Below are positions 8,878 through 16,749 of a DNA stretch of 64,000 bases, one piece after another. A program made the translations under genes and the position numbers. Below the pieces are notes generated by a model. It was not told where the DNA came from, ran no database searches, and worked only from the letters and a program-made list of their open reading frames with translations. Numbering within the stretch: position 1 is the stretch's first letter; each line of letters starts with the position of its first letter. Where the stretch lies: positions 124,001 through 188,000 of the forward strand of contig NZ_LWKZ01000026.1 of assembly GCF_001905005.1 (NCBI RefSeq), given 5' to 3'. Source of the stretch: Streptomyces sp. CB02923. Its GTDB lineage: Bacteria; Actinomycetota; Actinomycetes; Streptomycetales; Streptomycetaceae.

Positions 8878-10014
8878 ATGCAGACCAGAGCAGCGAATCA
8901 GGACCAGGACACGCCCCGGGCGGCCGAAGTGCTGGCCCGTACCCGCGCGCAGGTGGATCCCGTGCTACGCGCCGCAGTCGGCACCCTGCCGACGCGGATG
9001 CGGCACATCGCGGGCTACCACCTGGGCTGGTGGGATGTCCACGGCACCCCCTGTCACGGCGGGAGCGGCAAGGCACTCCGCCCGGCTCTGGTGCTGGCGG
9101 CGGCCCGGGCCACGGGCGCGGACGGCCGGGCCGGACGGAACAGAACCGGATCGAACGGGACGGGACCGAACGGGGCCGGACCGACCGAGGCCGGGCTGAG
9201 CGGGACCGAACCGCACGGGGCCGGGCTGAGCGCGGCGGCGGCCGTGGAACTCGTACACAACTTCACGCTGCTGCACGACGACGTGATGGACGGCGACCAG
9301 CTGCGCCGTCACCGGCCCACCGCCTGGTCCGCCTTCGGCACCCCGGACGCGATCCTGGCCGGGGACGCCCTCCAGGCGCTGGCCCTGCGGCTGCTGGCCC
9401 GCGATGCCGGCCGGGAGGCGCAGGCCGCGGGGGCGCGGCTGGCCTGGTGTGTGATCGAGCTGTGCGAAGGGCAGCACGCGGACTGCTCCTTCGAAGAGCG
9501 CGCCGATGTCGGCATGGCGGAATGCCTGGCCATGGCGGAGGCCAAGACCGGTTCTCTGCTGGGCTGTGCCTGTGCGCTCGGCGCCCTGTCCGCGGGGGCC
9601 GACGAAGAGGTCGTCGACGCCATGGACGCCTTCGGACGCTGCCTGGGGATCGCGTTCCAGCTCATCGACGACCTCCTGGGCATCTGGGGTGATCCCCGGG
9701 TCACCGGCAAGCCCGCCGGTTCGGACCTGACCGCCCTGAAGAAGTCCCTGCCCGTGGTGGCGGCCCTGGCCTCCGGCACCGAGGCGGGCCGCGAGCTGGC
9801 CGACGTCTACGCTTCCGGCACTCCGCTTTCCGACGTCCAGCTCCCGCACGTGGCAGACCTCGTGGAGCGGGCGGGAGGCCGCGCATGGGCTCAGGGGCGC
9901 GCGGACGAGTTCACTCGCCGGGCGCGGGACGGCCTGGCGGAGGCGGTCCCCGATCCGGACGCCGCCGGGGAACTCCTGAGCCTCGCCCGGCTCATCACCC
10001 GAAGGGACCGCTGA
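8878..10014 (+). CDS. trans-Polyprenyl diphosphate synthase (GPP/FPP/GGPP type)
   Basis: The 378-residue enzyme condenses isopentenyl diphosphate with allylic primers. The first aspartate-rich motif is LHDDVMDGD (D134 onward) and the second is FQLIDDLLGIWGD (D264 onward), both intact. An early GGSGKALRP matches the family GxGKRxRP motif. Chain length cannot be read reliably here. Residues about 82-118 hold an unusual Gly/Asn/Thr/Glu-rich insertion between the helix ending LVLAAARATG and the AAAVELVHNF helix. GGGGGAC precedes the ATG at 8878. Its stop overlaps the dxs start by one base (TGATG), which implies translational coupling. It probably supplies the prenyl diphosphate for the methyltransferase and cyclase. 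Confidence 0.92.
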   Translation: MQTRAANQDQDTPRAAEVLARTRAQVDPVLRAAVGTLPTRMRHIAGYHLGWWDVHGTPCHGGSGKALRPALVLAAARATGADGRAGRNRTGSNGTGPNGAGPTEAGLSGTEPHGAGLSAAAAVELVHNFTLLHDDVMDGDQLRRHRPTAWSAFGTPDAILAGDALQALALRLLARDAGREAQAAGARLAWCVIELCEGQHADCSFEERADVGMAECLAMAEAKTGSLLGCACALGALSAGADEEVVDAMDAFGRCLGIAFQLIDDLLGIWGDPRVTGKPAGSDLTALKKSLPVVAALASGTEAGRELADVYASGTPLSDVQLPHVADLVERAGGRAWAQGRADEFTRRARDGLAEAVPDPDAAGELLSLARLITRRDR

Positions 10015-11936
10015 TGACCACCACGCCGCGTTCCCCCGCGTACCCGTCCTCTCCGCTCCCCTCCGCTTCACCCCCGTCCCCCGCGCCCTCGTCCTCTGCG
10101 CTCTCCTCCGCCTCACCGGCCCGCTGGCCCCTGCTGGATCGGATCGAAGGCCCCGCCGACCTGCGTGCCCTCCCCCACCACGGGCTCGGGCAGCTCGCCG
10201 CGGAGATACGGGACTTCCTGGTGACCAAAGTCTGCGCCACCGGCGGGCATCTGGGCGTGAACCTGGGCGTGGTGGAACTCACCCTCGCCCTGCACCGGGT
10301 CTTCGACTCGCCCCGCGACGTACTCCTCTTCGACACCGGCCACCAGACGTACGTACACAAACTCCTCACCGGACGGCAGACCGGTTTCGACCGGCTCCGC
10401 CGCGCCGGCGGCCTGTCCGGCTATCCCGCCCGGACCGAATCGGCACACGACTGGATCGAGAGCTCGCACGCCTCGACCGCTCTGTCCTACGCCGACGGCC
10501 TGGCCAAGGCCCTCGGCCTGCGCGGCGAGACCGGCCGCCGGGTGGTGGCGGTCATCGGCGACGGGGCGCTGACCGGCGGCCTGGCCTGGGAGGGCCTGAA
10601 CAACCTGGCCGCCTCCGCACACGCCGGGCCGGTCATCATCGTCCTCAACGACAACGGCCGTTCCTACGCGCCCACCGTCGGCGGCCTCGCCCGCCATCTG
10701 GACCGCCTGCGCGGGCACGGCCCGGACGCAGGTGTCGCGGACCCTGCCCCCACCGCCGGGACCCTCTTCGAGCACCTGGGCCTCACCTACCTCGGGCCGG
10801 TCGACGGCCACGACACCCGTGCCGTGGAAGCTGCCCTGCGCCACGCCCGTTCGCTCAACGGTCCGGTGCTGGTGCACTGCGTCACGGCCAAGGGCAAGGG
10901 GTACGCCCCCGCCGAAGCCGACGAGGCCGACCGGATGCACGGCATCGGCATCCTGGACCCCGTCACCGGGCGGCCGCCCGCCGCCGCCCGGGGCAAGGAG
11001 TCGTGGACCTCGGTGTTCGCCGCGGAGATCACCGCGCTCGCCGCCCGGCATCCCGACCTGGTCGCCGTCACGGCGGCGATGCTCCGGCCCGTCGGCCTGC
11101 ACCGGCTCGCCGAAGCGTTCCCCGGCCGGGTCTTCGACTGCGGCATCGCCGAACAGCACGCGCTGTGCTCGGCGGCCGGCCTGGCGATGGCCGGGCTGCA
11201 CCCGGTCGTATGCCTGTACGCGACCTTCCTGAACCGGGCCTTCGACCAACTGCTCATGGACGTGGCCCTGCACCGCCTCCCGGTCACCCTTGTCCTGGAC
11301 CGGGCAGGCGTCACCGGCCCGGACGGCGCCAGCCACCACGGCATGTGGGACACCGCGCTGCTCTCCGCGGTACCCGGCATCCGGCTCGCCGCGCCCCGCG
11401 ACCCCGCCACCCTGCGCGAACTGCTGCGCGAGGCCGTCGAGTACGCCGACGGACCCACGGCGCTGCGCTTCCCGAAAGCCACCGCCGGACCCGGCATCCG
11501 TGCCCTCGGCGCCATGGACGGCATCGACGTACTGCGCCGCAGCCCCCACCGCCCCTTGGACGTCCTGCTGGTCAGCGCCGGAGTCATGGCCACTCCGTGT
11601 CTGGAGGCCGCCGCCGCACTGGAGCGGGACGGCCACGGGGTCACCGTCGTCGACCCCCGCTGGACCCACCCCGTCCCCGACGCCCTGCCCGGCCTGGTGG
11701 CCCGGCATCGGCTGGCCGTCACCGTGGAGGACGCCCTCGCCGACGGCGGCATCGGCAGCGCCCTGCGCACCGCCTGCGCGGAACGGCACATCACGACACC
11801 CGTACGTGCACTGGGCCTGCCCCTGACCTTCATCACCCACGGCGAACGCCCCGAACTCCTGGCCCGCGCGGGACTGGACGCGCAGGGCATCACCCGCACC
11901 GTCACCCAGTCCCTCACCCCCCGCTCCACCCCCTGA
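10014..11936 (+). CDS. dxs: 1-Deoxy-D-xylulose-5-phosphate synthase
   Basis: This 640-residue thiamine-diphosphate enzyme makes DXP from pyruvate and glyceraldehyde-3-phosphate, the first MEP-pathway step. Visible motifs are GHLGVNLGVVELT, FDTGHQTYVHKLLTGR, the ThDP/Mg motif GDGALTGGLAWEGLNN, and CGIAEQHA with the catalytic glutamate. A Ser/Pro-rich extension of about 35 residues precedes the conserved core and is unusual for the family. The location downstream of a prenyl synthase suggests a cluster copy that boosts precursor supply beside a presumed housekeeping copy. Confidence 0.95.
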   Translation: MTTTPRSPAYPSSPLPSASPPSPAPSSSALSSASPARWPLLDRIEGPADLRALPHHGLGQLAAEIRDFLVTKVCATGGHLGVNLGVVELTLALHRVFDSPRDVLLFDTGHQTYVHKLLTGRQTGFDRLRRAGGLSGYPARTESAHDWIESSHASTALSYADGLAKALGLRGETGRRVVAVIGDGALTGGLAWEGLNNLAASAHAGPVIIVLNDNGRSYAPTVGGLARHLDRLRGHGPDAGVADPAPTAGTLFEHLGLTYLGPVDGHDTRAVEAALRHARSLNGPVLVHCVTAKGKGYAPAEADEADRMHGIGILDPVTGRPPAAARGKESWTSVFAAEITALAARHPDLVAVTAAMLRPVGLHRLAEAFPGRVFDCGIAEQHALCSAAGLAMAGLHPVVCLYATFLNRAFDQLLMDVALHRLPVTLVLDRAGVTGPDGASHHGMWDTALLSAVPGIRLAAPRDPATLRELLREAVEYADGPTALRFPKATAGPGIRALGAMDGIDVLRRSPHRPLDVLLVSAGVMATPCLEAAAALERDGHGVTVVDPRWTHPVPDALPGLVARHRLAVTVEDALADGGIGSALRTACAERHITTPVRALGLPLTFITHGERPELLARAGLDAQGITRTVTQSLTPRSTP

Positions 11937-11950
11937 TTCCAGGAGCGCCC

Positions 11951-13120
11951 ATGGCCGCCACCGACCTCGGCATCCCCAGCCCACGCACGCCCGGCGTGTC
12001 GGGCTCACCCGGCGCGGCCGCCGACAACAGCGTCCGGCCCCGGCGGCGTCCCTGCCGACGGATCTCCGTGGGCGATGTGGCCATCGGCGACGGCGCCCCC
12101 GTGTCCGTCCAGTCCATGACCACCACCCCCACCACCGACATCGACGCCACCCTGCAGCAGATCGCCGAACTCACCGCCGCCGGCTGCCAGATCGTACGCG
12201 TCGCCGTCCCCACCCAGGACGACGCCGACGCCCTGCCCGGCATCGTCCGCAAATCCCCGATCCCGGTCATCGCCGACATCCACTTCCAGCCCCGCTACGT
12301 CTTCGCCGCCATCGACGCCGGCTGCGCGGCCGTACGTGTCAACCCCGGCAACATCAAGGCGTTCGACGACAAGGTCCGCGACATCGCCCGAGCCGCCGCC
12401 GACGCCGCCACCCCCATCCGGATCGGCGTCAACGCCGGGTCCCTCGACGCACGCCTGCGCGCCAAGCACCGGGCGGCCACCCCCGAAGCCCTCGTGGAAT
12501 CGGCGCTGTGGGAGTGCTCCCTGTTCGAGGAACACGGCTTCACCGACCTCAAGATCTCCGTCAAGCACCACGACCCCCTCGTCATGATCGACGCCTACCG
12601 GCGGCTGGCCGACGCCTGCGACTACCCGCTCCACCTCGGCGTCACAGAAGCAGGCCCACCGCCGCAGGGCACGATCAAGTCGGCCGTCGCCTTCGGCGTG
12701 CTGCTCGCCGAAGGCATCGGCGACACCATCCGGGTCTCCCTCACCGCACCGCCGGTGGAGGAGGTCAAGGCGGGACAGCAGATCCTCGCAAGCCTGGGCC
12801 TGCGGCAACGCACCCTGGAAATCGTCTCCTGCCCCTCGTGCGGACGCGCCCAGGTCGACGTCTACGCCCTCACCGCCCGGGTCCAGGCCGCCTTCGACGG
12901 CTTCCCCCACCCCCTGCGTATCGCGGTCATGGGCTGCGTCGTCAACGGACCGGGCGAGGCCCGCGAAGCCGACCTCGGAGTCGCCTCCGGCAACGGCAAG
13001 GGACAGATCTTCGTCCACGGCCGGGTCGTCGCCACCGTCCCCGAACACCGCATCGTCGACACCCTCCTGGAACACGCCCTGCTCCTGACCGAAGCCCCGC
13101 CGCCCGCCTCCCCGGGCTGA
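11951..13120 (+). CDS. ispG: 4-Hydroxy-3-methylbut-2-enyl diphosphate synthase (flavodoxin/ferredoxin type)
   Basis: The 389-residue iron-sulfur enzyme converts methylerythritol cyclodiphosphate to HMBPP, the penultimate MEP step. The N-terminal TIM-barrel part has VSVQSMTTTPTTDIDATLQQ and VRVNPGNI; the C-terminal [4Fe-4S] cysteines lie in SCPSCGRAQVD and GCVVNGPGEARE. AGGAG precedes the ATG at 11951, 14 bases after the dxs stop. Together with dxs it brackets the MEP pathway at two steps that often limit flux. This is the last gene of the terpene run and faces the MarR gene tail to tail. Confidence 0.95.
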   Translation: MAATDLGIPSPRTPGVSGSPGAAADNSVRPRRRPCRRISVGDVAIGDGAPVSVQSMTTTPTTDIDATLQQIAELTAAGCQIVRVAVPTQDDADALPGIVRKSPIPVIADIHFQPRYVFAAIDAGCAAVRVNPGNIKAFDDKVRDIARAAADAATPIRIGVNAGSLDARLRAKHRAATPEALVESALWECSLFEEHGFTDLKISVKHHDPLVMIDAYRRLADACDYPLHLGVTEAGPPPQGTIKSAVAFGVLLAEGIGDTIRVSLTAPPVEEVKAGQQILASLGLRQRTLEIVSCPSCGRAQVDVYALTARVQAAFDGFPHPLRIAVMGCVVNGPGEAREADLGVASGNGKGQIFVHGRVVATVPEHRIVDTLLEHALLLTEAPPPASPG

Positions 13121-13186
13121 CGGTGATCCAGCCGGAACTCTGATCCGGTGGTGAGGGTCGGGCAGGACAGCGGCGCGGTCGAGTTC

Positions 13187-13606
13187 TCAGGTGGGTTTGA
13201 GGAGTTCGGCCAGGCGGAGGGTGTCGTCGAGGTAGCGGTCGTAGGGGAAGCCGGCTTCGAGGAGTTTGGTGCGGAACTCGTCGTAGAGGGGTTTTCCGGC
13301 GACCTGGAAGGCTTTGCGGCCGGCGTCGGTGAGTGTGACCAGGCGCCGCCGCGCGTGTGCGGGGTCGATGGTGATCTGCACCAGGCCGTCCGCTTCGAGT
13401 GGCCGCAGGGCCCGGCTGACCGCCGGGTCGGACACCGACAGGGCTTGTGCCAGCTGGTGCTGTGTCGCCGGTTCGATGTCTTCCAGTGTTCCCAGCAGTC
13501 GTATCTGGCTGTAGGTCAGGCCGTCCCGGTCGTCGGTGCGCTGCCGGGTCGCCTCGCCCAGCAGCATGACCACACGGTGCAGCAGGTCTGCGAGTCCTTC
13601 GTCCAC
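13187..13606 (-). CDS. MarR-family transcriptional regulator
   Basis: This 139-residue protein has a winged helix-turn-helix (QHQLAQALSVSDPAVSRALRPLEADGLV), a basic wing (DPAHARRRLVTLTDAGRKAF) and flanking dimerisation helices. MarR proteins usually repress a divergent neighbour and release DNA on binding a ligand. The divergent neighbour is the membrane protein at 13663, with only 56 bases between the two starts. A symmetric GTTAATGTTAAC lies in that gap and is the likely operator. Confidence 0.9.
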   Translation of the reverse strand: MDEGLADLLHRVVMLLGEATRQRTDDRDGLTYSQIRLLGTLEDIEPATQHQLAQALSVSDPAVSRALRPLEADGLVQITIDPAHARRRLVTLTDAGRKAFQVAGKPLYDEFRTKLLEAGFPYDRYLDDTLRLAELLKPT

Positions 13607-13626
13607 GACATCAGCATAGCAGAGTG

Positions 13627-13655
13627 TTGACGGGTTAATGTTAACGAGGTAAGAC
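13627..13655 (+). promoter_or_regulatory. Candidate promoter with embedded MarR operator
   Basis: TTGACG (13627-13632) and TAAGAC (13650-13655) are 17 bases apart and end seven bases before the ATG at 13663, so the transcript would be nearly leaderless. The AT-rich GTTAATGTTAAC (13634-13645) lies between the boxes, where a bound repressor would block polymerase. Confidence 0.35.
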
Positions 13656-13662
13656 TGATGGT

Positions 13663-14187
13663 ATGGACAACGTCAGTTATCTCGCCCGGTCAGCCTTCCC
13701 CGTCGTCTGGATCCTGGTCCCCGCCCTCGGCGCCCTCGTGCGGGCCCGCCGTGCCACGTCACCCCGAGAACGGCTGGAGATCTGGCAGCGCTGGTGGGCC
13801 ATCGGCGCCTTCGGTATCGGCAGCCTGTGGATGACGGTCGCGTTCCTGGCCTTCCCGGACGTCATGGCCACCGCGATCGGCTTCGACCGGACGCCCTTCA
13901 TGTTCGAGATCGCCTTCGCCAACCTCGGGCTGGCCGTCCTGGGCTTCCGCGCCGCCTCGGCCTCGCCGCGTGAGCGCATCACCATCGGGCTCGGCGGCGG
14001 CATGTTCCTGTGGGGAGCCGCCGCCGGCCACGTCTACCAGTGGTTCGCCAACGGCGACCACGCTCCCGGGAACACCGGCGGAGTCCTCGTCAACGACCTC
14101 CTGATCCCGGCAGTCATGATCATCCTGGCCGTACGGTCCCGGCGCCTGGCCGCCACGCCCCGCCCGGCCGGCTCACTCGCCGCCTGA
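13663..14187 (+). CDS. Small integral membrane protein (DUF6790-like)
   Basis: This 174-residue hydrophobic protein has about four predicted membrane segments (near residues 9-25, 46-66, 79-95 and 108-125) with a further hydrophobic stretch near 145-160. Conserved-looking polar features include RLEIWQRWW and GHVYQWFANGDHAPGNTG between segments. I match it tentatively to the DUF6790 family of unknown function. Divergent pairing with a MarR regulator suggests response to a small molecule or stress, but no transport function can be read from the sequence. Confidence 0.75.
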   Translation: MDNVSYLARSAFPVVWILVPALGALVRARRATSPRERLEIWQRWWAIGAFGIGSLWMTVAFLAFPDVMATAIGFDRTPFMFEIAFANLGLAVLGFRAASASPRERITIGLGGGMFLWGAAAGHVYQWFANGDHAPGNTGGVLVNDLLIPAVMIILAVRSRRLAATPRPAGSLAA

Positions 14188-14214
14188 CACCGCTCGGCGA
14201 CCGGCAGCCGAAGC

Positions 14215-14697
14215 TCAGTGCCCCGTCGGCGCCGGGGCATTCGCCGGCCCGGCCAGGTGCTCGGGTTCGAGTACGAAGACGGGGATCACGCGGTCGGCCT
14301 TCTCCTGGTATTCGGCGTACGGCGGATACGCGGCGACCGCGCGCTGCCACCACTGGGCCTTCTCTTCCCCAATGACCTCACGGGCCGTCATGCTCCGGCG
14401 TTCGGGGCCGTCCTGGAGATCCACCTGCGGGTCGGCCTTGAGGTTGAAGTACCAGACCGGGTGGCGCGGGAAGCCGCCCTTCGAGGCCACCGCCGCGTAC
14501 CGCCCCTCGTGCTCCACGCGCATCAGCGGAATCTTGCGGATCCTGCCGCTCCTCGCGCCGCGCATCGTGACGATGACGACCGGCAGGCCCGTGTCCCAGA
14601 GCGTTGTGCCCTGTGTGCCACCCGAACTCTCGTACAGCTCGACCTGCTCGCGTATCCACTGCGCCGGACTCGGGTCGTACTCGCCCTCAAGAGGCAT
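14215..14697 (-). CDS. Deazaflavin (F420)-dependent nitroreductase-family oxidoreductase
   Basis: The 160-residue protein has the DUF385/Ddn split-barrel signature: WIREQVELYESSGGTQGT, PVVIVTMRGARSGRIRKIPLMRVEHEGRYAAVASKGG, and HPVWYFNLKADPQVDLQDG. Members bind F420 (some bind other cofactors) and reduce quinones, enones or nitro compounds. I chose the ATG at 14697 because family members typically begin MPLEGEY and GGGGGTG lies upstream; an ATG at 14712 would add five residues. Its substrate is unknown. Confidence 0.85.
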   Translation of the reverse strand: MPLEGEYDPSPAQWIREQVELYESSGGTQGTTLWDTGLPVVIVTMRGARSGRIRKIPLMRVEHEGRYAAVASKGGFPRHPVWYFNLKADPQVDLQDGPERRSMTAREVIGEEKAQWWQRAVAAYPPYAEYQEKADRVIPVFVLEPEHLAGPANAPAPTGH

Positions 14698-14802
14698 CGC
14701 ATGCACCCCCATTGCCGTGTACGGACTATGTCAGGACAGTCCAGCACAAGCCTCGCGTGAACGGGAGGAGACCGCCGTTCCCGTTCTGCCGACGGCAGCA
14801 AG

Positions 14803-14839
14803 CGAGCCCCCTCCCGGTGACATTCCGGGAGGGGGCTCG
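14803..14839 (-). terminator. Strong hairpin terminator downstream of the sigma-factor gene
   Basis: A perfect 15-bp stem (14803-14817 with 14825-14839) encloses a seven-base loop, just past the sigma-factor stop as read on the minus strand. There is no clear T-run, which is common for Streptomyces terminators. Confidence 0.75.
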
Positions 14840-14873
14840 TAAGCACTCACGGAGGGGGCTCGCAAGCGCTCAC
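14828..14873. repeat. Two 23-bp direct repeats overlapping the terminator stem
   Basis: The unit begins GGAGGGGGCTCG and ends AGC-CTCAC; copies at 14828-14850 and 14851-14873 differ at two positions. The first copy includes one arm of the terminator stem, so the second provides a spare, partly competing arm. Confidence 0.8.
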
Positions 14874-14895
14874 GCCATGGTGTTCCGGCAGTCCC

Positions 14896-15801
14896 TCAGG
14901 CTTCGACGCACAGGCCCGTGCGGAGCTTGCCGAGGGTGCGGGCCAGGAGGCGGGACACATGCATCTGGGAGATGCCGAGCACCTCCCCTATCTTGGACTG
15001 GGTCAGTTCCTGGCCGAACCGCATCTCGATGATCTGGCGTTCCCGGTCGTCCAGTTCCTGCAGCAGCGGGGCGAGGGCGTGCAGGTTCTCGACCGTCTCG
15101 ATGGCGGGGTCGGTCTCGCCCATGGTGTCGGCCACCGTGCGGGCCTTGCCGCTCGCCGGGCCGTCGTCCGACTGGTCGTTGGGCGAGTCCAGGGAGCCGG
15201 CGGCGTAACCGTTGGCGGCGACGAGGCCGTCCAGCACCTCTTCCTCGGTGATCTTCAGATGGGTGGCCAGGTCCTTGACCGTGGGGTCGCGGTCGAGCGC
15301 GCCGGCGAGCTGCTCCTTGGCCTTGGCTATCTCCACCCGCAGCTCCTGGAGGCGGCGCGGGACGTGCACCGCCCAGCTGGTGTCGCGGAAGAAGCGCTTG
15401 ATCTCACCGACGATGTACGGCACCGCGAAGGAGGTGAACTCCACCTCGCGCGACAGGTCGAACCGGTCGATCGCCTTGATCAGGCCGATCGTGCCGACCT
15501 GGATGATGTCCTCCATCTCGCCGCTGCCGCGGTTGCGGAACCGGCTCGCGGCGAAGCGCACCAGGGACAGGTTCATCTCGATGAGGGTGTTGCGCGCGTA
15601 CTGGTATTCGTGTGTGCCTTCTTCGAGGTGGAGAAGCTCTTCGAAGAAGAGCTTCGACAGCTCCCGCGCGTCCTTGGGAGCGACCTTCCCCGCGTCCTCG
15701 ACCCACGGCAGTCCCTCGGCAACGCCCCGTGTTTCGCTCGACGGCCGGTCCGTACCGGTCGTCTGCCCGAGCTCCACAGTCTGCACTGCTGCCGTTGTCA
15801 T
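14896..15801 (-). CDS. SigB/SigF-family RNA polymerase sigma factor
   Basis: The 301-residue group 3 sigma factor has region 2 (YARNTLIEMNLSLVRFAASRF, EDIIQVGTIGLIKAIDRFD), region 3 (PRRLQELRVEIAKAKEQLAGAL) and region 4 (LDDRERQIIEMRFGQELTQSKIGEVLGISQMHVSRLL). This is the SigB/SigF/SigG type that controls stress response and sporulation in Streptomyces, usually governed by anti-sigma and anti-anti-sigma partners. None is encoded next to it. The N-terminal 40 residues are variable. An 11-bp inverted repeat in the leader ends next to its AAAGGG ribosome-binding region, suggesting post-transcriptional control. Confidence 0.93.
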   Translation of the reverse strand: MTTAAVQTVELGQTTGTDRPSSETRGVAEGLPWVEDAGKVAPKDARELSKLFFEELLHLEEGTHEYQYARNTLIEMNLSLVRFAASRFRNRGSGEMEDIIQVGTIGLIKAIDRFDLSREVEFTSFAVPYIVGEIKRFFRDTSWAVHVPRRLQELRVEIAKAKEQLAGALDRDPTVKDLATHLKITEEEVLDGLVAANGYAAGSLDSPNDQSDDGPASGKARTVADTMGETDPAIETVENLHALAPLLQELDDRERQIIEMRFGQELTQSKIGEVLGISQMHVSRLLARTLGKLRTGLCVEA

Positions 15802-15813
15802 GACTCGCCCTTT

Positions 15814-15895
15814 CCTGCGTCGACGACGATGTGAGGGATCGGGTTCCCAGATCCACAGCGCTCATTCCTCACAGATCAAAAACAGTCGACGCAGG
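15814..15895 (-). promoter_or_regulatory. Long-range 11-bp inverted repeat in the sigma-factor leader
   Basis: CCTGCGTCGAC (15814-15824) and its exact complement GTCGACGCAGG (15885-15895) flank 60 bases. In the minus-strand mRNA the 3' arm ends directly before AAAGGG and 12 bases before the ATG. Pairing could mask part of the ribosome-binding site, or the two arms could be paired protein-binding sites. Confidence 0.4.
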
Positions 15896-16007
15896 TCGTG
15901 CCATCAGTAGCGCAATACAGACCAACAGACGGGGCAATGCTGCCTATTAGCCGCATATGCCGCAATCAGGGCAAGAGCCGCACATCGCGGCAGCGCAGAG
16001 GTCCGCG

Positions 16008-16439
16008 TCAGGGGGAGGAGGTCGTCGGCCGGGGCACCTCCGGCGGCGTTTCGCTGAACGCGTCCGCCGGAATGTTGGGCATGGCCTGGCTGGATATGCG
16101 GTAGCGCCCCGCGAGGGGCTCCTCGGCACCGGTCACGTGGACGGTGAGCGGCCCGGCCCACTCGTAGTCGTGCTCCGCCGCGTGCCGGGCCAGTACGTCG
16201 GTCAGTTCCCGGCCGATCTGTCCGTCGCGCCCGCCGAGCTGCTCGTGGACGGAGGCGGCGAGTTCGACCTTGTAGGCGTTGGGGACGAGCACCCGGCGCC
16301 TGCCGCACACCACGGCGTGGCTGTCGCATTCGCGCCGCAGGTCGTCGCAGAGCTCGACCGGGTCGTTGCCGAGCACCTTGTCGACCAGGGCGCTCTCCCA
16401 GTGCTCCACCGTCTTTTCCATGCGCGTGAGCATTCCCAT
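16008..16439 (-). CDS. Orphan DUF3662 (FhaA N-terminal-domain-like) protein
   Basis: The 143-residue protein resembles the N-terminal domain of mycobacterial/streptomycete FhaA: MGMLTRMEKTVEHW, ELCDDLRRECDSHAVV, RVLVPNAYKVEL, GQIGRELTDVLARHAAEHDY and a GPLTVHV strand. FhaA normally continues into an FHA phosphothreonine-binding domain and acts in cell-wall and septum control with Ser/Thr kinases; here the protein stops after a Pro/Thr-rich tail with no FHA domain. I chose the ATG at 16439 because family members begin MGxLxRxE; an ATG at 16472 would add 11 residues. The short proline-rich frame upstream may be co-transcribed. Confidence 0.75.
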   Translation of the reverse strand: MGMLTRMEKTVEHWESALVDKVLGNDPVELCDDLRRECDSHAVVCGRRRVLVPNAYKVELAASVHEQLGGRDGQIGRELTDVLARHAAEHDYEWAGPLTVHVTGAEEPLAGRYRISSQAMPNIPADAFSETPPEVPRPTTSSP

Positions 16440-16505
16440 GCCCTGGCGGGTGCCCGGTTCGCGGTATCCCATTCAGCGCGGCGGACGACGGTGACGGCCC
16501 GTCGG

Positions 16506-16712
16506 CTACGGGTGCCGGATCTCCGGCGGAGCCGGGGGCGTGGGTGCGGGCGGGGCCGCGAACGGCGGCGGTTCCTCGGCCGTACGCGACTTCGGGCGGG
16601 CGGGCTGCGGCGCTACCGGCGCCGGGGGCGGGGCCGGTGCGACCGGCGCGGGCGGCCTGGGCGGAGCCGGGATCCGGACCTCGGGTTCCGCGTTCTCGCG
16701 CGATGTGGACAT
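16506..16712 (-). CDS. Short proline/alanine-rich protein
   Basis: This open frame of 68 residues starts MSTSRENAEPEVRIPAPP and is dominated by Pro and Ala (PPRPPAPVAP-type runs). A purine-rich GGAAGGGGAAA precedes the ATG at 16712, and the stop lies 33-66 bases before the DUF3662 gene. Low complexity prevents family assignment. It could be a real disordered partner or tail, or a spurious frame in GC-rich DNA. Confidence 0.4.
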   Translation of the reverse strand: MSTSRENAEPEVRIPAPPRPPAPVAPAPPPAPVAPQPARPKSRTAEEPPPFAAPPAPTPPAPPEIRHP

Positions 16713-16749
16713 GGCATTTCCCCTTCCGGGAGTCTTCCAGGAGTTCAAC

